Source: Asterias rubens
Lineage: Eukaryota; Echinodermata; Asteroidea; Forcipulatida; Asteriidae
Length of the DNA: 64,000 nucleotides
Direction of reading: 5' to 3'
Assembly: GCF_902459465.1 (NCBI RefSeq)
Contig: NC_047062.1
Location: 22,077,919 to 22,141,918 of the forward strand
Made by a program: the position numbers and the translations under genes. The first letter of the stretch is position 1. The number at the start of each line of letters is the position of its first letter. Of this stretch, positions 34,401-44,362 are shown piece by piece. The notes beneath the pieces were generated by a model. It saw nothing but the letters and a program-made list of their open reading frames with translations, searched no databases and was not told where the DNA came from.

Positions 34401-35774
34401 CATCCCTGGGCCCGATTTCATAGAAGCCTGTAAGCATGAAAGCATGCCAAGCACAGAAATCTTCCTAAACAAAAGATAAATTACCAGCCATTTTTTTCTT
34501 CAAGTTTACATTGTTGCAGCTGGTGCCCCACTCATATTTTGCCCGGTGTCTACATTAGAAGGTTCATGGTGTACAGTGTTTATCACACACTGGTGTAGGG
34601 TACATGAAAACCAAATTAATATTGTATTGAATTTTTAACCTAAAAAAAAAACTACAAGAACTCTTTGCACACCTTTATTTCTTGAACTGTATTTTCATTG
34701 GCTCAGGCCTGGAATTACATAACTTAACTTAAGTTAAAACTTAACTTAACTTAAGTGCATTTATAAAGCGCTTTAACACTGTTTCAAAGCGCTGTACAGT
34801 CAAGAAAAACATTAAAATGCAGGATAAAAAACATGAGCAAAAATAGCAATATGGTTTTCAAAATACACAACAGTTAAAAAAAATAGCAAAAATTTAGTAA
34901 TACATGGAGGCCATAGCCTTTGTTGCCCAATGTCTTGGCCTTGGTGCCCTAGACTTGAAAAAGTTAAAATGGCCTTGCTCTCGCAAAGATGAAATCCCAG
35001 GCCTGGTGACCGAGTTTTGTTTTTGGTCTTTCATTCATTGGCAGAGTGGACCATGTGATTTTCTGCTGTGGCAAGCACTACTACAATCTGATCAAAGAGC
35101 GAGAACAACGTGAGGCTTATAATACCGCCATCATTAGAATCGAGTCCCTCTGTCCGTTTCCAGCTGCCGAGGTCCAGACAGAGCTCAACAAGTACCCCAG
35201 TGCTAAAGGTTAGTTTTTGAGCTTGAGTTTCATTGTGTGAGTGAAGGAGAAACCAAAACATATTTTCGTGACTTAAACCCTTTTCACACTGTATCTCTTA
35301 TCCCCGTGAAGTACAACCCTTGGGAGGCCCCACAGTTTTTGTTATTTCACATTAGCAATGAAATAACAGAATTAAACTGAGATCTCTCTCATTGTAAGTT
35401 GTTCTTTTGTTGTAGTGTTCACATGGAGCCAGGAGGAGCATCGTAACATGGGTCCCTGGTCGTTTGTTTCACCCCGCTTTGCCAATATCGCCGGATGCAA
35501 GGTTAGTATTTTGACAACAGCAGCCCTGGTGCCTTCTACATTCTATGTATCTGTCCTATTAATATGTAATTTCCTAGTGTTTGTTTTTTTGTTACCAGTT
35601 CTGTCATTTACAAATAAGAGCATTCTATGTCTAATGTATGATTGTTTGTTTATTGTTTTGTTTTCTTTTCAGCTTCGCTATTCTGGTCGTGGTGTTCTAG
35701 GTGTCCCTGCAGTGGGCATGTCTAAGCTACACCAGGCAGAGGTCAAACAGCTTATGGAAGATGCATTCAGGTAG
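22407..35774 (+). CDS. DHTKD1: 2-oxoadipate dehydrogenase E1 subunit, mitochondrial
   Basis: Thiamine-diphosphate E1 that decarboxylates 2-oxoadipate in lysine and tryptophan breakdown and passes the glutaryl group to the E2 core. Coding exons: 22407-22554, 23088-23199, 23756-23826, 24812-24915, 25195-25302, 25684-25795, 26289-26453, 26711-26784, 27174-27317, 27926-28117, 29003-29194, 29757-29928, 30281-30342, 31216-31336, 31751-31890, 32816-32972, 33464-33666, 34246-34391, 35045-35208, 35416-35501, 35673-35774. All phases agree, giving 924 aa (human about 919). The N-terminus has Arg/His/Lys and no acid before residue about 29, fitting a matrix presequence. It is followed by G-I-Y-G-Y, then [10 protein letters not shown] (195-204), M-P-H-R-G-R-L (228-234), H-G-D (338-340), N-N-Q-L-G-F-T-T (372-379) and [11 protein letters not shown]. 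The long [15 protein letters not shown] and [15 protein letters not shown] stretches separate DHTKD1/OGDH from other E1s, and [14 protein letters not shown] fits DHTKD1. OGDH itself is less likely because it would be longer. Confidence 0.96.
22562..22700. repeat. partial family A MITE in DHTKD1 intron 1
   Basis: Begins AAGCCCGGTTTATACTTCC and continues TGTGAATGCGAATGCGAA, only 8 bp after the exon 1 donor. The right inverted end is lost or too diverged to see. Confidence 0.6.
23238..23341. repeat. short inverted-repeat element
   Basis: In DHTKD1 intron 2. The left arm GGGTGCGTTTTGCTGTAACC is mirrored, with a few mismatches, by GGTTATGATTGCTAAAACGC followed by AACCC. The inner parts AACTGTTTCGATCAAC and AACCAAAACAGTT are also partly complementary. 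Confidence 0.55.
24023..24167. repeat. hairpin MITE with TATTGCAC arms
   Basis: In DHTKD1 intron 3. The outer ends AATATTGGATGGCTTTGAG and AAAGCCATTCAATATTG are mirrored, as are GGGGGATACAAGAA and TTCTTGTATCCCCC. A strong inner stem CTATGACAATATTGCACTC has its mirror after the loop. The sequence just downstream (24400-24480) repeats CAATATTGCTGTC twice, so this area has been reworked more than once. Confidence 0.75.
24590..24725 (-). repeat. SINE remnant in DHTKD1 intron 3
   Basis: Contains AAGTATCTTGCTCAAGAACA and GGACTCAAACCCACATTCTG, the minus-strand B-box side of a tRNA-derived SINE similar to the one at 59840-60115. Confidence 0.5.
27420..27800. repeat. unclassified insertion-like block in DHTKD1 intron 9
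   Basis: Differs from the surrounding intron in having an A/G-rich left part and a C/T-rich right part. It contains GGTATATATACATATATGTA near 27467. GGCGCCTTATCCACAG and TCCTATTCAGACGAATAG look like the tail of a retroelement, but I cannot name it. Confidence 0.3.
28310..28985. other. GC-rich block inside DHTKD1 intron 10
   Basis: C-rich, repeatedly open sequence of about 600 bp between exons 10 and 11, whose junction is in frame without it. One frame reads [20 protein letters not shown] then stops; others are proline-rich. It has no splice-consistent exon and no family I recognise. It may be a decayed retroelement or pseudogene fragment. Confidence 0.35.
29993..30010. repeat. G-run in DHTKD1 intron 12
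   Basis: Twelve consecutive G, one C, then four G. Comparable runs are 10265-10274, 41637-41651 and 43753-43769 (17 G). They are potential G-quadruplex formers and likely assembly-error sites. Confidence 0.7.
30609..30880. repeat. AACCAGTT-dense inverted-repeat element
   Basis: 272 bp in DHTKD1 intron 13. It is bounded by CCCAGGTCCAAATTCCAGTT and its near mirror AACTGGAATTTTGACCTGGG. The interior contains more than fifteen variants of AACCAGTT, AACTGGTT, AACTAGTT and CAGTTGAA in both orientations. TTAATATGGAAAATGGAC occurs twice. Confidence 0.85.
30915..31200 (+). repeat. SINE-like element in DHTKD1 intron 13
   Basis: A tRNA-like head GTGGTCCAGTGGTTAGACG near 30922 is followed by a weak B-box region and then a body with GTTTATATACCTCTTTGGGA. 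It abuts the AACCAGTT element. Boundaries are uncertain. Confidence 0.45.
31981..32220. repeat. family B MITE, copy 3
   Basis: 240 bp in DHTKD1 intron 15 with perfect GGGCCCAATTTCAT and ATGAAATTGGGCCC ends. Internal AAATTTCCATTTG and CACATGGAAATTTGG are also mirrored, so the whole element can fold. Confidence 0.88.
33150..33400 (+). repeat. minisatellite, unit of about 35 bp
   Basis: In DHTKD1 intron 16. Seven diverged units of the form TTTGACACTGGCTGTAGAAG plus GCTGCAGAATA. Some units lack the inner GCTGC, giving alternating longer and shorter repeats. Confidence 0.85.
34400..35044. other. DHTKD1 intron 18 with retroelement-tail-like repeat
   Basis: A half family B end (GGGCCCGATTTCATAGAAGC) lies near 34408. 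AACTTAACTTAAGTT motifs occur at about 34725-34755. GCATTTATAAAGCGCTTTAACAC and CAAAGCGCTGTACAG around 34757-34800 resemble the 3' tail of invertebrate LINE/SINE families. Confidence 0.5.
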
Positions 35775-38600
35775 TTCAAGCCTTTTAACAAGAAAATAGG
35801 TATTTAACACACTAGTATAATTTTCTGAAAGCCTCCCCTGAAATCGGCGGCGAGAACAAGAACAAATTTTAGGCCTTTTTCCTCGACTCAAAGCTCATGA
35901 ATGTTCTGGGGTCTACAAGATATTTTAGTGAGAATAAAATTGGTCTCTTTTAGTTTGTTTCAGTCCTAAAATAAAAACTAGAGATTGCTGTGTGTAGTGT
36001 ACCTGTGCTTATTTTCAAGCAAACTTAAATCGTTGATTCTGATTGGCCGATCCATAGCAACAAGAGTGTGATACAAATCTTATTTAAACGGCCGCTGTGC
36101 ATCAAGCTTGCTTGAAGATAAATTTGTTATTACACATGCGCTTGTGGAATACGTAAAGGTAAAGCATGGAAAATATAGCAATAAAGTATTATTTTTATTA
36201 TTATAAACTCATGTCAAAGTCTGCCAAATTTTGAACACATTTGTTTGGAATACCGACCTGGAGTGGTTAAAAGCTTCACTTTTGAATAATTTTCCCACCG
36301 TGATTCCACTGTTATATCGTTGATTTGTATTTTAGTACTGGAGTCCACATTGCATCTGTTAACTTTTGTATTGCACTATCCACTGAGATTAACTCTTTGA
36401 TTACTTTGTTTTCCTGACGCACTTTTGAAAGTATCTGCAATCATGCTCTACTAATTTTTGTTACAGTGGAAAGCTGCCATATCAGACAACACAAAATCGT
36501 TTGAAAACCAAGGTTTACATTAATTGTTATGATGTTGTATTTAATCCTCCTATCTAAACATTTAATTCCAACCAACCAATTCATGTGGTTTTGAGCGATA
36601 AATGCACTATTTCTGCCTGCATTATTGTAAATATCATTTGCAGGGACTGCAGTACACAGATACTTGAACTCAGATAATTTCGTGCACAGCTGTGCACCGA
36701 GATTGGAATGGAAATAACTGTTGAAAAACCTCTCTTTTTTTTCTGCAAGAGTTGACTTCCACAAATGTTGATTCAGCATGCTACTGATGTAGGAACAGAC
36801 ATTGAAGGGAAATTTATGTGAAAAACTTAAGCAAGTATTTATCACCACCAAGCAAAGCCACAAATCATGCAAGATGTGTAATTAATATTTGTATCTTATT
36901 TCTGAAATATGGAAGAAATATTCTTTACGATCTTACAATTGTTTTAAGTTCCCGACAGCTATTTTATCTAAGTGCATAATCTGAAATATGTCAAAATTTT
37001 ACTTGGAATATAAATGTTAACTCTTTCATTGCCCACTTTTTTGTTTGCGTTTTGAGGTTTTTGTGTAGAAGAAATGTGTAAGTCTTTCTCATCAAACAAA
37101 TTATATCTTGCTGATTTCTGTTGTCTTGGTGTACATGCTGTATTCAACATTATTCCTTGTTAGAGTGCCCTCTCATGATGAGATGTTTCTTATGTTTCTT
37201 ACATGTACGATCAATGAAACTTGTTGAGTACATAAAATAGATTATACATGTGCAACCTCTGAATGAGTTGAAGATGACAATAACCCAAGAAATTTGTTTA
37301 ACTTGATGTGTCAACACTTTCCAAAGGTATGAACGTGTATTCTCTGGAAGCTTAGCAGTTTACACTTTTCAATATTCCAGACATGCCACTGCAGTTTGAA
37401 ACTAATACAGCTAGACTTTATACTGTGTTTTGACATTTTCAACGCCAAAGCTGGGAACCATGAAAGAAGATGATAAGTCGCTTGCCTAAATTTTTAAAAC
37501 TTTATTTCTTTATTTACTTTTAGACTCACATGCAGGGTTCTTTTTAAATTGGATAATGGTATATATATGGGTCAAGGAAAAATCTATTTTATAATATTAT
37601 TTTGGGGATATTGTTTTACATTTTTGTAAAAGTTTCAATGTATTTAATTGTCCAAAATACTTGTCGTTTTGCTTGAAATTTCTCAATGCAATATCTTACT
37701 GAAGTATTCACCAGGAATAATTATTTGGTGTGCCGAAAATCTGGAAAGCAATCTTCGTCCAAGAGAGAAAACAAACGTTTTTTTTACAAACAGAATTTTG
37801 TAGCCATTTATGTATTACAAACAGTCATATAATTTTATTGCAAAATTAAAGAAAGTATTTTGAAATGTATTATATAACACAATCAATGTTGGAGATTGTT
37901 TATGATGGTTCTTAATTGGGTAGAAATACTTTTTTTGCTGCAATAACAGGCTAGAGTATGGTGTAAGCAAATTAAATATTTGGCCGTGAATAAACAACAT
38001 TGCCTACAACAAAAGGCTAGATTGCTCAGTTAGTAGAGTGCCAGCACGTTAACCTGGAGGTCGTTGCTCAAAATCTGCTTTAGTAAAGTTGTTTTTGTTC
38101 AACGCCAAATCATTAAACTTTAAATACAAAATATGGCTGTTTCGAGACCTGCATTTATAAATCAACCAGAGAAAGGGTAGCCTTAGATAAAGAGAGCCCA
38201 ACCATGCTGTTAGAGTGTCAAGGTTTGTCGTCCTTGCAGATTGCAGTTTGTTAACACCGCAGTTGTATTGATTTCTTATACAATGTTGTCACCCCTTTAT
38301 CAGTCCAACGGCAGCCCTCAAATGTTGTTTGTACGCAGCACTGATCCATAATGAAAGAACCCGGTAATCACCTTTCACCTTTAACGCTTTCCTGGCTCTC
38401 GTTTGTCTCTTCAGTTCCATGAATCTGTATGGAAAGATGGAGTTTATGGTACATTTAAAACAAAAACAAAAAATCTCAAATTGTAGTCATTCAAATCATA
38501 GTGTTATCCAGGAAAGGTATTTCTGGTTACTAGCCATAATTACATTAAATTTCATTTTTGTGACTGGTGCCCCACTCCATTTTTGCTAAGCAAAGAAATG
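35775..38600. other. DHTKD1 3'UTR and flank
   Basis: AT-rich and without recognisable exons. AATAAA occurs at 35933 and again near 36180. A SINE remnant with GCTCAGTTAGTAGAGTGC and an AACCTGGAGGTCGTTG anticodon-side segment lies at about 37990-38120. Open frames here, the longest on the minus strand at 36441-36872, lack any motif. Confidence 0.45.
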
Positions 38601-38612
38601 CATCAAGTAGTA

Positions 38613-39072
38613 GAGAGGTTTCGCAAGCGTACGGATACAGATACAGATACTGATTCGTCGACACTTTGTGTGTTCACGTGACGCATATCAGCGACTACCG
38701 TATTTTGCATACACGTTACCAACTAATACAGGAGCTCATACATGTCGTAGAAAAACGGATACTGTTTTGCAGACTTTTAGTTGTATTTTTGTCACATATC
38801 TAAACCATTTCCCACGAAATTGCTTTCACTGGTATCGTGCTTGATATAGATGGCAAATTGTTGGTCATTTGCAAGAAAACGATGAGAAAATGAAGTGTAT
38901 AAAACACGGGGTCTCTATCGGTCATGTTTGTCAGAAAAACATTCGTGATGAATGCGAGCGCACTCAAGTGAAACATGCCTATAGTGTGCGAAACAAAATC
39001 CAACACGCGGCTGACGTGAACGGATATGATTATCATATCCTTATCTGTATCTGCACGCTTGCGAAACCTCTC
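38613..39072. mobile_element. 460-bp MITE with 5-bp target-site duplication
   Basis: Terminal inverted repeats GAGAGGTTTCGCAAGCGT and its mirror. The inner TIR continues as ATACAGATA with mismatches. It is flanked directly by TAGTA at 38608-38612 and 39073-39077. No transposase frame is present. If only TA is taken as the duplication, the ends would be shifted by one base pair. Confidence 0.85.
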
Positions 39073-39604
39073 TAGTATTTTCTGCTTAATAGCTTTATAA
39101 ATCTGCAACTTACTGCTGCGGCAATCTCTGGCCACATCATCGCCTTGACTACCGCATCGTTGGCCGAAGGAGTCTTCTCTAAGTTCCAGTAACTGAATTT
39201 ATCAAACTGATGCACTGCTTGCAAAGTCCTGTCCTGTCGGTAGAAGATGGATTGGTAAACAGATAATCAATTTACCCATAATATATACAATCCTTACCTA
39301 ATTCAGACTTTTCTGATTGAATTAATTTATCCAAGTGATTTTGATTCTGGTGAATGTTTTGTTCATGCCTTTTTTTTGGACCATACCGGTACTTCTAGTT
39401 TGAAATATCATTTTGTTTAACCAAGTTTAAAGCTATAAGTTTGAGTTATGGCATGTATTGCGAAATTATTGTTACCAACTATGTAAATCAAAATAAATAA
39501 ATTTTAAATCTATCTTTTCAATCAGGTGTACAACCATTCCCCAGAACCCCAACCCCCAACCAAAATTGTGAGATAATAGTGAAAGAAAAAACTCCGAAGT
39601 CTTT

Positions 39605-40012
39605 TTTCTAGGATAATTGAGGCATTTCCTTTACTATCATAGTTTAAAAAAAGACAAATTAACTGGTTTTCCCTCCTATGATGGTTGAGGCATTTCCTTA
39701 ACTATCCTAGAAATAAAAAATACATAGTAACTGTGTTTTTCCTCCTAGGATGGTTGAGGCATTTCCTTAACTATCCTAGGAAAAGAAAAATACCTAGTAA
39801 CTGTGTTTTTCCTCCCAGGATGGTTGAGGCATTTCCTTAACCACCCTAGGAATAAAACAAACATGGTTAGTGGGTTTTTTCTCCTAGGATGGTTGAGGCA
39901 TTTCCTTAACCACCCTTGGAATAAAAAAAAACGTAATTGTGTGTTTTTTCTCCTAAGATGTTTAAGGCATTTTCTTAAATGTCATAGGATGTCATAGGAT
40001 AGTTGAGGCATG
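39605..40012 (+). repeat. 69-bp tandem array of palindromic units
   Basis: GGTTGAGGCATTTCC recurs at 39683, 39752, 39822 and 39891, with diverged forms at 39615 and 39960, giving spacings of 68, 69, 70, 69, 69. Each unit contains TCCTAGGATGGTTGAGG and its partial mirror CCTTAACTATCCTAGGA, then an A-rich spacer and GTGTTTTTCCTCC. The middle three units are most alike. Confidence 0.92.
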
Positions 40013-40014
40013 CT

Positions 40015-40290
40015 TAAATAGACACTGGACACTAATAGTAATTGTCAAAACGATGAGAGAGAAAACACCTTTGTTGGACGAATTTGTGATAGGATAGGAA
40101 TAAAAGACTTCTGGCTAGAAGTCTTTTATAATTTTAGTGAGAAATTACCTCTGTCTCAAAATCTATGCTACTTCAGAAGGAGCCGTTTCTCATAATGTTT
40201 TATACTATCAACAGCTCTCCAATGCTCATCACCAAGTAAGTTTTAAGTTAATATTTGTTTTGAACTACCAAATGTGTACCTTCCCTTAAA
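40015..40290. repeat. family C MITE, copy 3
   Basis: Begins CTTAAATAGACACTGGACAC and ends CAAATGTGTACCTTCCCTTAA. The interior has AAAACTTCAGAAGGAGCCG-like and ATCAACAGCTCTCCAATG words shared with 7198-7556. It directly follows the 69-bp array. Confidence 0.65.
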
Positions 40291-42560
40291 GAATAATTAT
40301 CTAAAAAATATACAATATTTTAATTTGTTCATTATATATTTTTAAACCAACCTCTTCTTCCATAAACGGCTTCTGATGCTCTTTGAGAACAAACCCTTTC
40401 AGGAGAGAAAACAAATATTTATGTCATATTTACAATTTGTAGCATATCTGACAAACTAAAAAATACTAACTAAGCTAATTTGGCATTTTTTCCCCTTATA
40501 TTTGAACAAACGACTTATTTGGGACCACAGGGCCACTATTTGTAATATAGACCGTATCTATATGATTTCCGGCGCCCTCACCTACAGGTCAAAAGGACGC
40601 TGTTGGTTGGCCAATTTTGTGTGCTTAGTGTACAGATCTGTTTGTTTTTTCCATTGTGTATTGTATTTTCCAAGTCGTCATCCGTTTACCCCTTTTTGTT
40701 ACACCCCTAAGAATAAGATGGCGGCTGAATGATGGCAATGCATATGGTCCATTCTACACTTTCCTACCTGTATATCCAGTAGGAACATCTAACTCTTGTC
40801 CGCATAATGCCCGGCCACGAAAGGTTGCTGTCATCTCTATAGAAATACAAACACAGAATTTTTAAAAAGAACATTGATGGCATGATCATTGCAATGAATA
40901 CCTAGGTGTACCCATCAGACGGGATCTTACATAGAACCAACATATACGTAAAGTTGTCAAAGGCAGAAACTCATTAATTTTTTACTTGAGGCACAATGTG
41001 AATGTCACAAACTTGTCCTTCAAGCAATAAATTGTCAGACAACTTATATCGTAGCGTCATACATTATCGACCCTCATATTCTTTCGGTCCCCAACTTTGA
41101 TTCCCGTTTACCGCGAAATTGTGCAAGCTGCACCGGTGACAGAAGCTATGCAGTTTACTCACGGTCTGTATTTTCATCAGGCTTAATCATGCTGAGAATA
41201 AAGTTTCCTGTCGTTGGTTATGCTCAAACATTTATAAAATGATTGATTTTTGGTACTAATCACTAGTGCATTATTATGCCAACATTCAAGTGAGTCAAAG
41301 AAACATCATCCAACCTCGAAAGTTCAAAACAAAATTACTATCTGTTAGATTGAGTTTCATTCTGCTTTAGTCACTAGATGGAACACGTGAGGTGGTTACT
41401 ATTTGGGATTCTATGGTGCGCAAATGTGGGGAAAATATTAAAGTATTTTAAGTGAAAATGACAACAATTGTTTTTATTTATTTACTGCATAACTGTTATA
41501 AATTCCGATAAGCGTAATAAATATTAAGTCTACATTTAAGAGAAAATATCATAGATTGGTTTCTTATCTCCTGAAACCAAACAATACTGGTCTGAAATGG
41601 GGGAAAACGGATTGTTATGAAGTGTGAGTGCATCAAGGGGGGGGGGGGGGGTTGGGGTGTTTTACTTTCGTGCCTTATGATATCTCTGGATTCTAATATA
41701 GTAGCCATAACATAATGCCTTAGGACAAAAATGTAATTAAATTTGTTAAGTACTATTTGAATAATATTTTTGATTTATTTTGCCCGCCATACTATACTAG
41801 CTTCTGAATATTCAATAAAATACCAACCAATGAAAGGTGTGAAAACATATGACGTTGCTCCAATGTCGTGCATGCACAAGCACTGTTAATGGCGGACTGT
41901 CTCTCGCAACGTAAAACCAAAACTTTAAAAATTTCAACACACCATGAAGTGAAAGTGTTATTGTTAAAAAATTGGATAGATGATTGGAAAAAAAAAAAAT
42001 AGTTTTTGATTGTGAACAATTTTCCTGTTATCCTACTGAAAACACATGATACCAGGATAGACGGAAAAGTTTCCGTATGGCGCCACCACTTTTTCATTCG
42101 ATATGAAATAATATAGTATTTAATTTACCTCAATGAGATATCCCTTTCTGTAAATATGAGTGAAAAAGTGGTGGCGCCATACGGAAAGTTATCCGGATAG
42201 ACTATGGGGATGGCTTTGACACTTTGAAATTTTGCAATGCTTATTTTTTTTTAATTAAAGAAAGATTATATTAATATTCTCACCATTTTCATTTTTGTGA
42301 ACAGTTGTCTTGAAAAAGTTCGAGACCCGTGCATCTCCTGTGTGCTCTATGTTGCAACCTAAAAGATGCACATCTGCAACCGATGATTTAGACACAGATT
42401 TCTTGTTCAAAAAAAGAGACATTTTCTGTTTGTTTACAACAAGTTCCCGCGGTGCAAAAAACATAAATGCCGCCCTCCTTTGGGCAATAGATTTTGCTGG
42501 GCTTCGCTTTTTTAAACTTGTTCAAGTCCCTCTTTTGTTATAAAGGTTGGTTTTGCAGGG
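40291..42560. other. spacer before the small membrane-protein gene
   Basis: No supported gene. It holds a 15-base G run at 41637 and a hairpin element at 42058-42196. Open frames around 42310-42543 on both strands overlap each other and show no splice or family support. Confidence 0.4.
42058..42196. repeat. hairpin MITE, CGTATGGCGCCACCAC family, copy 1
   Basis: The arm AAGTTTCCGTATGGCGCCAC and its mirror GTGGCGCCATACGGAAAGTT enclose a loop of about 70 bp. Copy 2 lies 1.1 kb downstream at 43231-43369 in the same orientation, with GATATCCCTTT in the loop of both. Confidence 0.85.
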
Positions 42561-42851
42561 GGTGGGGGTGGAGGTGACACAACCTTGGTTAATACTCTCA
42601 GAGCCCTTTCATTGGCCCTGCCCAACGAAATTAGCTTTCGTAAAACGTAAAACATAAACATTTGGGTGTTTTTTTTTCCCTGCAAGTTTTGCTTGCAGTA
42701 TCATCTAAGTTTCGTGCCCCGCCCACCCACATAATTAGTTATCAACTATTGAGGGCGGCAGCACATTCGATTTTGAGCTTATGTCCGCTGCTGAAAAATC
42801 CAAAGAAAGAGGAAACCTCGAAAGAGTGGTGAATCTTCTTCCCAAAACAAA
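42561..42851 (+). promoter_or_regulatory. putative promoter and 5' exon of the small membrane-protein gene
   Basis: A clean donor (AACAAA then GTAAGA at 42852) pairs with an acceptor ATTTTGCAG at 43420. The exon contains an ATG at 42781. Read across that junction it makes a 26-codon upstream ORF that stops at 43428-43430, about 40 bases before the main ATG at 43470. It may instead be the first exon of another isoform. Confidence 0.35.
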
Positions 42852-43230
42852 GTAAGATCCTTTGAGTTTTACTGCAGTGACAATTGAACATATGCATTAT
42901 AAGCTCTAGAGGTTAGAGAGGAATGGTTATGATTCTTGTTTAAGCAGTGTAAATACTGCCGTAGCTAAATCGTCATTATTGATTGTTGTGTTTGGACTTG
43001 CTTGCGTGTGTTTCTTGAAAATGAATGAATGGGCACCATTAAAATTAATGTTCTTCTGGGAAAAGGTTTACAAAATAAAAAGGAATATTCTTTTTTTGTC
43101 TGTTATTTGTTTGTTGAGTTACAGTACTCACTAAAAGTACTTTTTGTATTCATAGTGAATGGAAAAGTTGTGGCGGGTTATAATAATATGGAAACATGTA
43201 CTGCTCAAGTCCAAAGTTTAAAAAGAAAAA

Positions 43231-43369
43231 TTGGAAAAGTTTCTGTATGGTGCCAGTGCGCCACCATATTCATTCGATATGAAGTATAAAAGTATCTAAC
43301 TTACCTGATCAGATATCCCTTTTTGTATATTAGTGAAAAGGTGGTGGTGCCATACGGAAAGTTATCCAA
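43231..43369. repeat. hairpin MITE, copy 2
   Basis: Diverged copy of 42058-42196: AAAAGTTTCTGTATGGTGCC at the left and GGTGCCATACGGAAAGTTATCC-type mirror at the right. It lies in the presumed 5' intron of the small membrane-protein gene. Confidence 0.8.
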
Positions 43370-43469
43370 AAAATTTCTAGTTAAATTTAGATCTAACTTT
43401 TCACTGACTTGATTTTGCAGCATTGAATGAATCGAATGTGACTAGTCAAGCTTGGGACAACAAAACACC

Positions 43470-44362
43470 ATGCCGTCACTGTGGCAGCACGTCCAAGGAA
43501 AGTTTGACCGCAGCAAAAACTCAAAGTGGGGCTGGAGAGTTTCAGCTGTGTATGGCTTTGGCGTTTGGACTTTACTGGGTGTAGTGGTAATTAAGGTGAT
43601 ATCAAGTGCAGGTTCAATGGTGGCTGGTCAGTACGGAATGTCCAAGGACACCTATTCCACATTGTCTGAGAAGGAAAAGGAACAGCTGGCTCAAGAAAAA
43701 AAGCTCCAAACTTGGGCTAGTAAGTTTAATTTTTGCTTCAATGTTGCATTTTGGGGGGGGGGGGGGGGGTGATGAAGGATTTATTATTAGCCCATTTATC
43801 CTGGGTAGTAATATGACTACACAATGGGAGACTTTTGCAGCAGACTTACGGTACTAGGTTTGTTTCCAGTGTTTACATAGTTTTTAGCATGCGCAGAAGT
43901 CTACTGTCACCTAGTGTCTCTATTAAAAAAGTCCCCCATTGTTTTACAATACTTGTTTACATAATAATTATTACCGCACTCGACAGCATGTCCTACTTAT
44001 TTGTTTAAACGCATGCCCAAACACACAGTGCATTTATCCTTGCATATGTGAGGCTGCACTTCACAGGAAGGAAGGAAGGAATACTTGTACCTCATTTTCA
44101 GTGTTCGTTGTTCCCCAAGATATTATGGACATCTCTTTTACAATCCTAGAAATTACATTGAGGCCATCTCCTCTGATTCTGAATATTGTAAAGATTTTCT
44201 GCACAAAAAGAAAGAAAAAAAGAGAAAAAAATCAGACTTTTTTACACTTGAAATTCAACTCAAAGATTTGTATTCTTTTCTGTTCTGTTTCCCCCAGGAC
44301 AACAAGAGCTGGCTGAATATGTTGCAGAGAATATCTACACCCCTGTTGACTTCATAGGTTGA
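43470..44362 (+). CDS. small single-pass membrane protein, SMIM26-like
   Basis: Two coding exons, 43470-43719 and 44298-44362, join in frame to 104 aa ending V-D-F-I-G. The ATG follows an in-frame TTG-initiated stretch, and CACCATGC is an acceptable context. The N-terminus is basic, followed by one hydrophobic helix at about 24-46 containing V-Y-G-F-G-V-W-T-L-L-G. This lines up with V-Y-G-I-G-T-W-S-V-L-G of vertebrate SMIM26, a mitochondrial micropeptide of about 95 aa. The following S-E-K-E-K-E-Q-L-A-Q-E-K-K is helical and charged, and the C-terminal 20 residues are weakly similar at best. A 17-base G run (43753-43769) lies just inside the intron. The orthology call is inference from a single motif plus size; a different small mitochondrial protein is possible. 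Confidence 0.6.
43821..43943. repeat. ACAATGGGAGACTTT inverted-repeat element, copy 1
   Basis: ACAATGGGAGACTTTTG at the left is mirrored by AAAAAGTCCCCCATTGT at the right. The interior GCAGCAGACTTACGGTA and CATGCGCAGAAGTCTACTG are shared with the copy at 62728-62879. Confidence 0.75.

Noticed and set aside
36441-36872. 143-codon open frame on the minus strand downstream of DHTKD1
   Set aside because: No recognisable motif, AT-driven composition, no splice sites or paired exons; it lies in probable 3'UTR.
39605-40012. CRISPR-like regular repeats
   Set aside because: Repeats and spacers both diverge together at a 69-bp period, the host is an animal, and there are no cas-like genes; it is a minisatellite of palindromic units.
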